Assembly: GCA_963575745.1 (NCBI GenBank)
Contig: CAUYUJ010015304.1
Location: forward strand, 257,042 to 321,041
DNA: 64,000 bases
Source: Prorocentrum cordatum
Taxonomy: Eukaryota; Sar; Dinophyceae; Prorocentrales; Prorocentraceae
Direction of reading: 5' to 3'
Under the pieces are notes generated by a model. That model was not told the origin of the DNA. It did no database searches and was given only the letters and a program-made list of their open reading frames with translations. Positions 32,848-43,802 of the stretch are shown here, piece by piece (within the stretch, counting starts at the first letter, position 1; each line of letters starts with the position of its first letter). Position numbers and translations under genes: made by a program.

Positions 32848-33040
32848 CGGCGAGCGAGGGGGGAAGTGCCGAGGAGGAGGCCTTCTCGGCAGGCGGCGGG
32901 GCTTCTCAGAAGCCCTCTGGCCTTCTGGGAAGTTTTCGGCATCTTCGGGGAAGGCTCAGGAAAATTCTCAGAAGGCCACGGGTCTTCTGAGCCTTCTGAA
33001 AAGGCCCCCCCCATGTGAGTTCCCCCCGGGCTCGCCGCCG
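32848..33040. mobile_element. Foldback element family 2, copy 3
   Basis: Outer arms CGGCGAGCGAGGGGGGAAGTG (left) and, complemented, GGCGGCGAGCCCGGGGGGAAC (right). Inside are GGCCTTCTC, TTCTCAGAAGCCC, TTCTCAGAAGGCC and CTTCTGAGCCTTCTG, in the order seen at 14365-14538. Confidence 0.7.
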
Positions 33041-33858
33041 ACGAACCGAATCCCATCCAAGGGAGGCGAGCCTTACTCGGGGAGCGCGCGAGTGGTGTTC
33101 GAATCAATCGATGCCTCGTACGAGGACGCAACGCCGCATCGATCGAGTCGCATACTCTAACCTGGGCAGGTTACAGCGTTCCGCTCGCAGCCGCGCAGTG
33201 CACCACCATCGTCAGGTCCAAGGTCCCCTATCAACGGGGGCATAGCTCAGCAGAGGGCGTAGGTTTTCCCGTACGCCCCTGTTTACCATGCCCCTTCTAC
33301 GGAGCCTAAAATCAAGTCACGTCAGGTCGAGGGGGCCTATGGAGACGACTCGCTATGCAAGCGGAACCGGATGGCGTGGGACACTATAACAGAACGCGCA
33401 TGCAATTGAATGGTAGTGGCCAGGGCATCGTTAAAGCATACATGATAAAGTGCATCGGGCCGTCTTCATGACATCTAGAAAATGCTTCTCCACCCGCTGC
33501 CAAGGGAAAGGCTATCCGACTATCCAGAGCCCGGGACCCCCTGAACAGAGGCAAAGCTAAACATGGAAAGCGGCGCTCCCCGGCCTAGGGTAACTACCTC
33601 TGCGCTTGCCGCTCGGCGAAGCGCGATTATCTTCGCGCTTTCGCACCGCTCCCCCCCGAACAGGGTGAGGGACTCGCGCCTCGCTCTGAAATCGCCCAGA
33701 CCGCGAAGCGCACACTCGTGCAATCGGCACTCCCCGTGGGGAAACCAAAAGGTACCGATACCGCTACTCCCCGGACTTCTTCCTGGGTGCCCTCGGACTG
33801 CTGATCAGGATTTCGAGGCCAATCCAGCGGTGGCGACGAGGGCCTCCCAAGAGACCCA
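33041..33858. other. No gene recognised; one tRNA-like fold
   Basis: Mixed sequence. A 60-nt segment at 33236-33295 has a 7-bp acceptor-like stem, an A-box-like TAGCTCAGCAGAGG and a perfect 7-bp internal stem. It lacks a T arm and B box, so it is not annotated as a tRNA. Confidence 0.4.
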
Positions 33859-36800
33859 ATTATCCCGGCAAAGCAACCTAACAGCGATGTGTAGGAGCAT
33901 ATCTGGAAGCATTCCCCTTAAGATTCAGATGAGAATCCAGTTGTAGAATTCTGCTGTTCTCGCAGTCGTAGTCGCATTCGCGATGACAGTCGCAGTGGCA
34001 ACGGCAGTCACAGTCACAGCCTCAGCCTCAGCCTGCCTCAGCCTCAGCCTCAGCCTGCCTCAGCCTCAGCCTGCCTCAGCCTCAGCCTCAGCCTGCTTCA
34101 GCCTCAGCCTCAGTCTGCCTTCAGCCTCGGCCTCAGCCTCAGGCTGCCTCAGCCTCAGCCTGCATCAGCCTCAGCCTCAGCCTCAGCCTGCCTCAGCATC
34201 AGCCTGCCTCAGCCTCAGCCTCAGCCTGCCTCAGCCTCAGCCTCAGCCTGCTTCAGCCTCAGCCTCAGTCTGCCTTCAGCCTCGGCCTCAGCCTCAGCCT
34301 GCCTCAGCCTCAGCCTGCCTCAGCCTCAGCATCAGCCTGCCTCAGCATTCAAAATGTGGCCCGGGAATGGAGTTCTGGGAACTCGAAGAACACGAAGTGG
34401 CCTACAGTTGGCTCCGGGCATTCAAAATCATGCCCAGGAATGGAGTTCTGGGAACTCGAAGACCACGAAGTGGCCTACAGTTGGCTCCGGGCATTCAAAA
34501 TGTGGCCCGGGAATGGAGTTCTGGGAACTCGAAGAGCACGAAGTGGCCTACAGTTGGCTCCGGGCATCCAAAATGTGGCCCGGGAATGGAGTTCTGGGAA
34601 CTCGAAGAGCACGAAGTGGCCTACAGTTGGCTCCGGTTATTCAAAATGTGGCCCGGGAATGGAGTTCTGGGAGGTCGAAGAGCACGAAGTGTGTGACTGT
34701 TGGCTTAAAACGAGCCCGGCTCTGTTCCCGGTTCTTTTCCCCGGCACCCGCCCAGACCCCCCTGTGGAGTCATTAGATGCTCTCTTTTGAGTCCACTAGA
34801 AACCTATTATCCCGGCAAAGCAACCTAACAGCGATGTGTAGGAGCATATCTGGAAGCATTCCCCTTAAGATTCAGATGAGAATCCAGTTGTAGAATTCTG
34901 TTGTTCTCGCAGTCGTAGTCGCATTCGCGATGACAGTCGCAGCGGCAACGGCAGTCGCAGTCACAGCCTCAGCCTCAGCCTGCCTCAGCCTCAGCCTCAG
35001 CCTGCCTCAGCCTCAGCCTGCCTCAGCCTCAGCCTCGGCCTGCTTCAGCCTCAGCCTCAGTCTGCCTTCAGCCTCGGCCTCAGCCTCAGCCTGCCTCAGC
35101 CTCAGCCTGCATCAGCCTCAGCCTCAGCCTCAGCCTGCCTCAGCATCAGCCTGCTTCAGCCTCAGCCTCAGCCTGCCTCAGCCTCAGCCTCAGTCTGCTT
35201 CAGCCTCAGCCTCAGTCTGCCTTCAGCCTCGGCCTCAGCCTCAGCCTGCCTCAGCCTCAGCCTGCCTCGGCCGCAGCATCAGCCTGCCTCAGCATTCAAA
35301 ATGTGGCCCAGGAATGGAGTTCTGGGAACTAGAAGAACACGAAGTGGCCTACAGTTGGCTCCGGGCATTCAAAATCATGCCCAGGAATGGAATACTGGGA
35401 ACTCGAAGAGCACGAAGTGGCCTACAGTTGGCTCCGGGCATTCAAAATGCGGCCCGGGAATGGAGTTTTGGGAACTCGAAGACCACGAAGTGGCCTACGA
35501 TTGCCTCCGGGCATCCAGAATCATGCCCAGGAATGGAGTTCTGGGAAGTCGAAGAACACAAAGTGGCCTACAGTTGGCTCCGGGCATCCAAAATGTGGCC
35601 CGGGAATGGAGTTCTGGGAACTCGAAGAGCACGAAGTGTGTGACTGTTGGCTCCGGTTATTCAAAATGTGGCCCGGGAATGGAGTTCTGGGAGGTCGAAG
35701 AGCACGAAGTGTGTGACTGTTGGCTTAAAACGAGCCCGGCTCTGTTCCCGGTTCTTTTCCCTGGCACCCGCCCAGACCCCCCTGTGGAGTCATCAGATGC
35801 TCTCTTTTGAGTCCACTAGAAACCTATCAGCAAAAGCTGTTAGGTCATCAGCAAAAGCTGTTAGGTAAAAAGGGGAAAACGAGGAAAGGTAGCGGTATGG
35901 GTACCAATTTCCTCCTCTGACGAAGACAGATCGGAGCTCCCCTCAGCGAAAAGTAAAGGTGGGGATCGGGTGGGCAGGAGGTGGGTTTGGGAGGCAAACA
36001 CCTCTCGGGACAAGCGCCCCTATGCGAACCATTGATCTCAGGTCGGGCATGTCCTCCTGCAGTTTTTGATCTGCGGGCATGTCCTCCTACAGGCGTTGGT
36101 TTACCAACAACAAAGACAAAATTATCCCGGCAAAGCAACCTAACAGCGATGTGTAGGAGCATATCTGGAAGCATTCCCCTTAAGATTCAGATGAGAATAC
36201 ACTTGTAGAATTATGTTGTTCTCGCAGTCGTAGTCGCATTCGCGATGACAGTCGCAGCGGCAACGGCAGTCGCAGTCACAGCCTCAGCCTCAGCCTGCCT
36301 CAGCCTCAGCCTCAGCCTGCCTCAGCCTCAGCCTGCCTCAGCCTCAGCTTCCTCAGCCTCAGTCTGCCTTCAGCCTCGGCCTCAGCCTCAGCCTGCCTCA
36401 GCCTCAGCCTGCTCAGCCTCAGCCTCAGCCTCAGCCTCTCAGCATCAGCCTGCCTCAGCCTCAGCCTCAGCCTCAGCCTCAGCCTCAGCCTCAGCCTCAG
36501 CCTGCTTCAGCCTCAGCCTCAGTCTGCCTTCAGCCTCGGCCTCAGCCTCAGCCTGCCTCAGCCTCAGCCTGCCTCGGCCGCAGCATCAGCCTGCCTCAGC
36601 ATTCAAAATGTGGCCCAGGAATGGAATTCTGGGAACTAGAAGAACACGAAGTGGCCTACAGTTGGCTCCGGGCATTCAAAATCATGCCCAGGAATGGAAT
36701 TCTGGGAACTCGAAGAGCACGAAGTGGCCTACAGTTGGCTCCGGGCATTCAAAATGTGGCCCGGGAATAAAGTTTGGGAACTCGAAGAGCACGAAGTGGC

Positions 36801-37152
36801 CTACAGTTGGCTCCGGGTATCCAAAATCATGCCCAGGAATGGAGTTCTGGGAAGTCGAAGAACACGAAGTGGCCTACAGTTGGCTCCAGGCATCCAAAAT
36901 GTGGCCCGGGAATGGAGTTCTGGGAACTCGAAGAGCACGAAGTGTGTGACTGTTGGCTCCGGTTATTCAAAATGTGGCCCGGGAATGGAGTTCTGGGAGG
37001 TCGAAGAGCACGAAGCGTATGACTGTTGGCTTAAAACGAGCCCGGCTCTGTTCCCGGTTCTTTTCCCCGGCACCCGCCCAGACCCCCCTGTGGAGTCATC
37101 AGATGCTCTCTTTTGAGTCCACTAGAAACCTATCAGCAAAAGCTGTTAGGTA
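33859..37152. repeat. Higher-order satellite, three large units
   Basis: Units start at 33859, 34806 and 36121 with ATTATCCCGGCAAAGCAACC. Each runs through TCGCAGTCGTAGTCGCATTC, a (CAGCCT)n-type minisatellite of about 330 bp and five or six 73-bp subunits (TGGCCTACAGTTGGCTCCGG...). It ends TTTTGAGTCCACTAGAAACC. The second unit has about 300 bp of extra sequence at 35826-36120. Since 73 is not a multiple of 3, successive subunits are read in different frames, so the open frames here are not genes. Confidence 0.95.
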
Positions 37153-37241
37153 AATATGTTGGCTGACTCTGTTCGTACCTTCCTCCTGCAGAGGGCCAGG
37201 GCCCCCCTCTGCGGCCCCCTCGTCCCCCGTGCCCCCCTTCT

Positions 37242-37452
37242 CGGGAGCGGCCAAGAGGGGGGTAGCGGCCAAGAGGGGGGTGCCCAAGAGGAGGGGGTGC
37301 AAATCATGACCGGCGGCATGTGCGCGGCCGAGCGGGGGGGCCAGGGACGTAATGAAATAAGAAGAGGCGCCATAAAGTCTGGGGAAATATCACGGCCCCG
37401 CCATGATATCCACCCCCCCCCTAGTCATCACCCCCCTCTTTGCCGCCCCCGA
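37242..37452. repeat. Dispersed repeat R4, copy 2
   Basis: Partner of 13039-13215. It has an extra short duplication (GAGCGGCCAAGAGGGGGGT twice) at its left end and is followed by C-rich DNA and a GAG tract. Confidence 0.85.
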
Positions 37453-37639
37453 CCTTCGCTGCAACTCCGCCTCCGGCGCCCTGCCCGGGCTCTCCTCCGC
37501 GCCGCCGCCCCCCCCCCTCCGGAACCGCGGCCGCGCTGCGCCCCGCGCGCCCGACTCCTCGAGCAGAAGGCCCCCCGGGGCCCCGGCCGCCCGAGCAGGG
37601 CGCGCACGGCCAGGACGGAACGCAGAAACGGGGGCCACG

Positions 37640-37765
37640 ACCAACGAGAGGAGGAGGAGGAGGAGGGGGAGGGGGAGGAGGAGGAGGAGCAGGAGGAGGA
37701 GGAGGAGGGTGAGGAGGAGGAGGAGGAGGAGGAGCAGCAGGAGGAGCAGCAGGAGGAGGAGGAGG
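37640..37765. repeat. (GAG)n-rich microsatellite
   Basis: GAG/GGG/CAG triplets. Downstream (37780-37990) is a degenerate ACCATGACCAAGACC-type repetition. No gene. Confidence 0.9.
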
Positions 37766-38019
37766 CCCCCCCCGACATACCCACACAGGAGGGGATATAC
37801 GATCCAGGGTCTGCCCCCCCTCCCTCGTGCCCAGGACCAAGAAGACGGGGGAGAAGACGGGGAAACGGAGACCAAGACCAAGACCATGACGAAGAAAAGG
37901 AGGGAGACCATGACCACAACCAAGACCATGACCATGACCGAGAAGACTGGGGACAGGGACCATGACCAGGGGAGGGGAAGGAAACGGGGACCATGGCCAA
38001 GACTGCGCGCGGAAACGTC

Positions 38020-38130
38020 GTTAGAATAAGAAGAAGAGCCATGAACATAAACTTTTGGTGCTCCGAGCGGATTTCTTGGATCTGCGAAATTCGCGCGGAC
38101 TTCTGAGTTTTTATCTTTGTCTCATTGTTC
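38020..38130. mobile_element. Foldback element family 1, copy 4 (short)
   Basis: CATAAACTTTTGGTGC, TCCGAGCGGATTTCTTGGATC and AATTCGCGCGGACTTCTGAG match the arms of the 2572 and 11195 copies, but the central GGCGCC hairpin is missing. Confidence 0.5.
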
Positions 38131-38511
38131 GTTCCCCGAGGGAAGCAGATGCAGCTGGAGGGGGAGAAAACGGAGACAATGAGCAAGACCGAACACGGAA
38201 ACGTCGTGCCGATCTTGGTCAACGTTAGTAATGGTCGGCGTCAACTCGTGGATCACCCTCGCGAAAAGGCAACGGCCGACATAGGCCGTGACCAGGATCG
38301 GCAGGGAGAAAATCCCGCGGCGTCTTGGTCATGCTCGGTGCGTTTCTATTCCCACGAGCAGCAGCGGGAGCGCGAGGTGCGGTCACCTTCGCGCCCCAGC
38401 GGGCTGGGTCCACGACCAGTTCACGCAACGGCGGTGCCGGCGCTGGTCTCCGACACCGCGTCGTGCACCGCTCGGAGCGGTGTTCGGACTGCGCGTGCAC
38501 TTCGCGGCTGC

Positions 38512-38636
38512 ACGTAAGAGTGGCCCTTGGCAGGACTGAAGCGCGCAGGGCCGCTGTCATCGCATCAACCTCGGCCATCTGAGGACCCCGCTGTACCCGC
38601 ACCAAAGGTCACTCCGGCGAAAGGTCACTCTCGCGT
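38512..38636. mobile_element. Foldback element family 3, copy 2
   Basis: Left end ACGTAAGAGTGGCC, right end (complement) ACGCGAGAGTGACC. It shares CGGCCATCTG and GCACCAAAGGTCACTCCGGC with copy 1. About 125 bp, shorter in the middle than copy 1. Confidence 0.65.
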
Positions 38637-39441
38637 ATAGCCGACGTTCGATGCCCGCCGATTTTGGGCCAACAGCGGCGCCAGACCCCACCGTGCCCGG
38701 GGATGTTTCGGGCGGTTTGCCCGTATAGTGTCTTGGACTCGGGAGCGCTCAGAGCAGAATGTGAGGATGTCTCGAGCGAGGCGCTGGTTTCAGCACCCCC
38801 AGGAGGAGCCGCCAGGGGTAGGACATGTGCCCACTCGCGCCCAGATTGTGGGCATGTCTCAGGCACTCAGCCTCAAGCGCACGCGCTGGGGTGGCCGCCG
38901 CGCCAGAGCGGCGCGAGTCTGCTGCAGCAATGGGCAATGATAGGGGCGACCAGCTCAGAAGATGAAGCGTCGAGCTGGAATCGGCGATGCATCGCAGATG
39001 GATCAACGCTAGGCTCCCGATAGCGAACCCGCACGTTCCTGGGTGGAAAGGGCTATCGGGCCCCCATCAGCGACGACTTGGCGATTGGGGGACGATGCAT
39101 CCCCCCCTAGGCCTACCCCCGTCCCCGGTGGTTTTCGGGTCACAACTCGGCTCTCCGACGGCCGTTCGGGGCGATCTGGGCACCTCCGGGACTCCTCTCG
39201 GCGAGGAGCAGCCGCTGGAGGGAACCCTGAAGCTTAAGACTGCGGGAACCCCACGGAAACGCTCGAAAACCTGAAACCTCCACCCCGCAGAGACTTGCCC
39301 CCCCATGGGCCTCTCACCCCATAATCGCTGCCCGTCTGCAGAGCATCGGGCCGCTCGAGCCGCGGGCGACGACCTCCGACGAGCGCGCAGGCGGCTCCGG
39401 TTCCGAGGGGCTGGCGCGGGCGGTTTGGTTCCGAGGGGTAG
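38637..39441. other. No gene recognised
   Basis: GC-rich unique-looking sequence. The open frames are short, overlap on both strands and show no domain. Confidence 0.45.
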
Positions 39442-39608
39442 GAGTGTTATTGAAGGGGACCCAGGACACACAAATAAATACAATAGAGGATTCCCCATAT
39501 TTCCCCATATTTTCTGGATTTTCGGGTTCCCCCCACTTCCCATATTTTCCCATATTTTCCTGGGAATAGACGATAAATTGTGTTTGTGTGTTTTTTTCCC
39601 CTCCTGAG
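39442..39608. repeat. Dispersed repeat R5, copy 2
   Basis: Partner of 13500-13668 (CCCATATTTTCC blocks, GTGTTTGTGTGTTTTTTTCC end). In both places R5 lies downstream of R4 in the same orientation, but here about 2 kb lies between them. Confidence 0.85.
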
Positions 39609-40679
39609 TTATGCCCGGGGCGGAGATTTATCCGTCACCGCCGCTCGGGGGATTGATTTTCGGGGCCCTCGGCAGGGGCGAACGTGGATACACTTGGCCC
39701 TTACAGGGCCCCAGCATATTGTCTTAACCGACAGACAGGGTGCACGATCAAGATGCAGGGACCTTGGACGCCCGTGCCGAGGCTGTTCGAGCGGGGCGGG
39801 CCCTCGAAGATGGTTGAGGATGGACCGAAGATAACGGAAGAGGCAAGGATGCAAGGGCTTGCAGTGTCGATCATCCTTACTCTCAGCGAAGAACGTATCC
39901 ATACCCAGCACATGCCGAAGTACCCGAAGACCGAACCCACAGGCGGTGGTGATGGATTGACCGTCGCCTCGGAGGCCGGCATCGAAGTCGCTGAGCGGAG
40001 CGGTAGGTTCAACCACCCTTTCGGCTAGGTAACCTAACTTCGCGCATCCCGGCCCACGATGCGCGATACGTGGTTTTCTTCGCGCCATCGCACCCCCTCC
40101 CCCACTGGAGAAGGACAACCACTCTGGCCAAGACCGCGGCGCGCGATCCACGATTATCTTCGCGCCCCTGCTCGTGGCGGAGGTCCTTGAAGAGTTTCCC
40201 ATCCTGACCGCACACTGGGCCTGGCCCTGGAAAGGCAAGGCGAAAGCCGTCGACCTGAACTTGTTACCCCTATCAGCTAAAGTCAAAATCCGCGTTCGGC
40301 TGGGCCCCAGGATCGTTGCGGGGCCAATGTCCGAAACCTCGACCTGGACAGGGAACGCGGGGAGACCATCATTGAAGCCGGGGGGGGGGGGGGCCAACTC
40401 GGAGCAGCGCCTCATACGCCGTAGACAACAAGCGCTGCACCGTGGTGCCTCCGCCCCGCCGCCCACTCTACGGGATTCCATCTCGGCCCGCCAGGGAGTC
40501 CTCGCTGTTCATTGTGCTCCGACACCTGTAACTCCCAGTGTAAATATGTGGAAATCTCTTGAAAGTCACGAGCAAGATCAGCTAGAAGACGCGGGTCTTG
40601 AGGGAGGGCGTGCTCGGGCCGCCGATACACCTCGCCCCAGCACTCCGCCAGGTTCGCTTCCTTGCAAGCTGAGCAATAG

Positions 40680-40752
40680 AAGGAGAGAGAGAGAGAGAGA
40701 AGGAAAAAGAAAGAGAGAGAGAGAGAGACAGAGATAGAGAGAGAGAGACCAT
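40680..40752. repeat. (GA)n microsatellite
   Basis: GA dinucleotides with GAAGGAAAAAG interruptions, next to the 3' side of LINE fragment C. Confidence 0.9.
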
Positions 40753-40819
40753 AGAGGTGTCAGGAGCGCCCCTACACCTCCAGCCTTGCGCCTGGCATGT
40801 GGAAAAAACAATGTCGTCG

Positions 40820-42379
40820 TCAAGCGTCGGCCCAGCGTCTACGCCGTCCGCCTCGCTTTCTCGCAGCTGGCGCCCTATGCCACGGCGCCCAGTTGAGCGC
40901 TCTCTCACTCCACCGGCTGTCTGCGCAGACGGAGATCTTGTCGGCCAGGGCCTTTTGCGCCTTCCTGAAGAGCGCGGCCCAATCCTCCACTCCGAACATG
41001 GCGGCAAGCCCCTTGCTGATGTGAGCGGCCCGCTTGATGCGGGAAACCCACGACGCATCTGCATGGCGTCCAACGCGCGACATTTTGCGCAGCATGCTGC
41101 GCTGCGTCGTGCGAAGCTTCTTCTCTTGGCCCACGGTCAGGAGTCCCATATCCAGCGGCATACAACGCGCTTGGAGTGACGCAAGCATGGAACAAACGCA
41201 TGCGATGCCGGAGAGGTAGACGTTGCTGGCACAGGATTTCCTTCAATCGGGAGAATGCTGCCGATCCAGCAGAAATTCGATGCGTGAGCACTGTCTCGGG
41301 GCAAGTTTCCAAACTGAACTTCCTGCCCAAGTATCTCTCTGACTCACCCTGCTGGAGGGCACGAGCGTCGCGCCCCATGCAGCTCGCGGCGAAGGGTCGC
41401 GGAACAGATTTTACGAATATAATAGTCTTCCCCATGTGCACTTTCAAACCACCTTTTTTCGCCTCAGTCTCCAGGTCGACGATCATACTGGTCACGCCCC
41501 GCTTGTTTGTGCAAGGCAAGACAACGTTTCAGGGTCGAGAAGGTCGCCAACAGCAAAAAAGGACAGCTTGCGTTTCTTACCGGCCAGGACCTCAACAGAG
41601 CTTGCACACATGCTCGCCGCGCTGCATATGCGTGCCCACTAGCCGTCGCACAGAAATGTTGTAACATGTGTGATGCTAGGCGATGCGATGCACATTCTGA
41701 ATGGAACATGTCGTGGACGCCACGCTATTTCTTCAGAAGCGATAGAGCACGGGGGCAAGAACGTGAAGGAGCAGGTCTATGTGCACGCGCATCGCGCATG
41801 AGCCCCAGACAAACATACGTTTGGTCTTCCACCCACCGGCCCTCGACGGTAAAGCTGACGAGTATGAGCGCCCTTGGCCGCGAACATCGCAGCGTTGCAC
41901 TCCATGAAGCATTCGTAAGGACCATCGCTGATTTCGCACTCACTCAAGACACTCCCCACCAAACCAGGATGCTCTGGACGAATGGTGACCCGCGTCGAGG
42001 GGGGGGCAGGATCAGCCCCCGGAGCGACATGCCCAAAAACTGGAACATGATCAAATCATCCGCGTCTGTCGTGAGCGAGCCCCATCACAGACGGGCGTGC
42101 GCGCCAGCCTAGCACATCCGCCGTCGGAGGTGACCAGTAAACGCGGCCGAGGCGGCAGAGACATGAGACAATCCCACGTCTGGAGGTCCTGTGAGCAGGT
42201 TCCTGTGCGCGGATCCCTACGAGCTCGCAACGCGCGCCTGCATCCCTCGAAAAAGTGATGCTATCTTCGAAAGGAACGCCGATGCTGTCGCCCATTGCTT
42301 GCCCAGTCCGGTCAGTTCCTGGGAGATTCCAATCGCCGCCGAGGCAAGTGAGACAAACCTTTGGCGCGACCAGGCACAC
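40820..42379 (-). pseudogene. LINE C fragment (endonuclease and RT C-terminal parts)
   Basis: The 42379 frame has CLGGDWNLPGT, the GDxN motif of LINE endonucleases. The 41519 frame has AKKGGLKVHMGKTIIF, ERYLGRKF and RLPLRHRMRLFHACVTPSA, the region just after RT motif C in L1/RTE-like elements. The frame then shifts near 41150 to QEKKLRTTQRSMLRKM and ends KRGGRRRRWADA, the usual basic end of such proteins. RT motifs A-C are not found between 42056 and 41519, suggesting an internal deletion. A different lineage from LINEs A and B, with no RNase H. Confidence 0.65.
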
Positions 42380-43436
42380 TGAGACTAAGCCGATGGAGAA
42401 GGCGGTGAACAGCGCCAGCAGACAGACGGATCCACGCGCGCCTTCCCAACTACGAGTTGCCCCTGGGAGTCCTAAAGCCGAGCAAGAAGGACCCGACCTC
42501 TCACAACTTCACAACGCCTATCTGCGGGCAACCTCTGGACGAGGCCTGAAAAATATTGCACCGCCAGCATTCGGGGCACTGCTGAATTACCAATGCGGAA
42601 GTGGCAAGGGAAGTCGCGTCCCAAAGACTCCAGCTCATCAAACGTACCATGCGTCTCCTCGGCGAATGCAACACTGAATAGCTCGGCGATGTTTCGGAAC
42701 CTAATGTACTTACGGCACTGACGCTGACGATCGACCTTGATACCTCCTAACAACGCCTGCGAATTTCAAAACAAAAACCCAAAACTAAACCAGCCGAAAA
42801 GGGAACACCCACGAACTCAAAAAATGACCTGTCTTAAGCCAGGCAACTACCGAGCGCATATTACGGCGCGCGACGCCAAGGAGGAGGGGGGGAAGAAGAC
42901 GATAAGGACGAGGCGAGATAGGAAGGAGGAGGCCCGCAAAGGCGCGCATTCAGTGCACGTCTTCCCCGTCGTGGACCACAACGCGGACGAGCAGTAGTAG
43001 AGCGCTGACCCGACGAGCGCGCCAAGAAAATTGCTCTGGTTCGCCCCCAGGACGACGGTTTCCTAGCGTTGCTTCGCGACGAGCGTCGAGACGCGCTCAG
43101 CAAGTGCATCTATGAAACCCTGCTCGAAGCCAACCGTTGCCACGTCGGCCTGCGGGGGGGCGTCGCCAGCGCCCCCCTCGCGCTCAGATCCTAGCGAGGC
43201 ATCGCTGAGTTGGACGGGTGGAGGAAGCCAGCAAACAGGTTCGAGCCGAGCTTCACGCGTGGAGCCTAAAGGCCCTTAGTCTTCACCTCCGCGCTGGCAT
43301 TCTGCCAGCAAGGACACAGGGCGCAAGAGCGATCCCTGATCGGCAGCGGCTGATCCCACCCAGCCCTCAAAGGCACCACCTCGGCACTGCGCGGATACGC
43401 CGACGTCGGGTGAGCGGTGTCACTGCGAGTAGAAGC
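42380..43436. other. No gene recognised
   Basis: Includes a purine-rich stretch (about 42877-42935). No domain in any frame. Confidence 0.45.
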
Positions 43437-43498
43437 ATGAAACGGTTGACCGTCATCCTCGTTCTCACACTGGCCGCGTCTGCCAGTGCAATTCTCAG
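43437..43498 (+). CDS. Possible first exon encoding a signal peptide
   Basis: The ATG begins MKRLTVILVLTLAASASAIL, a textbook signal peptide: two basic residues, a hydrophobic core and an A-S-A cleavage site. It is followed at 43497-43500 by AG|GT, a possible splice donor. No further exon can be recognised, since downstream sequence is satellite. It may be the orphaned start of a secreted protein or a chance frame. Confidence 0.3.
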
Positions 43499-43655
43499 GT
43501 CCGTAGCTGCAGTATTACTGTCAAAACACTTGGGGGAACCGAATTTGGATGGAAACCGAAAAATGTGTTTTTTCGATTCGTTTCAGCTCACGCTTGAGAA
43601 AGCTTCTTCCATGTGTTCCGAGCAGCACCGTGCGAGAAAAGAGCTCTACGAGGCT

Positions 43656-43687
43656 CCCGGCGGTAACCTGGTTGACGGTTTACCGAC
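43656..43687. repeat. Hairpin target site 1, empty, right arm decayed
   Basis: CCCGGCGGTAACC then TGGTTGACGGTTTACCGAC. The right arm ends CCGACAG instead of CCGCCGG. Confidence 0.7.
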
Positions 43688-43726
43688 AGCTCGCAGTCCT
43701 GGCGCGCTGGGGGGGTAGTTGGAGAG

Positions 43727-43801
<75 letters not shown>
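43727..43801. repeat. Poly(A) tract, 75 nt
   Basis: An uninterrupted run of 75 A at the point where other units of this family have only AAAAATCT between GCTAGTTGG and CGACGGA. It is therefore an expansion inside the repeat unit rather than a retroelement tail. Confidence 0.9.

Positions 43802-43802
<1 letters not shown>

Noticed and set aside
33236-33295. tRNA gene
   Set aside because: Too short, with no T arm or B box.
33983-37116. SASASACLSLSL and NGVLGTRRARSGLQLAPG frames
   Set aside because: Readings of the CAGCCT minisatellite and of 73-bp satellite subunits in rotating frames.
43727-43801. Poly(A) as a retroelement tail
   Set aside because: The surrounding sequence on both sides is continuous with other repeat units, so nothing ends at the A run.
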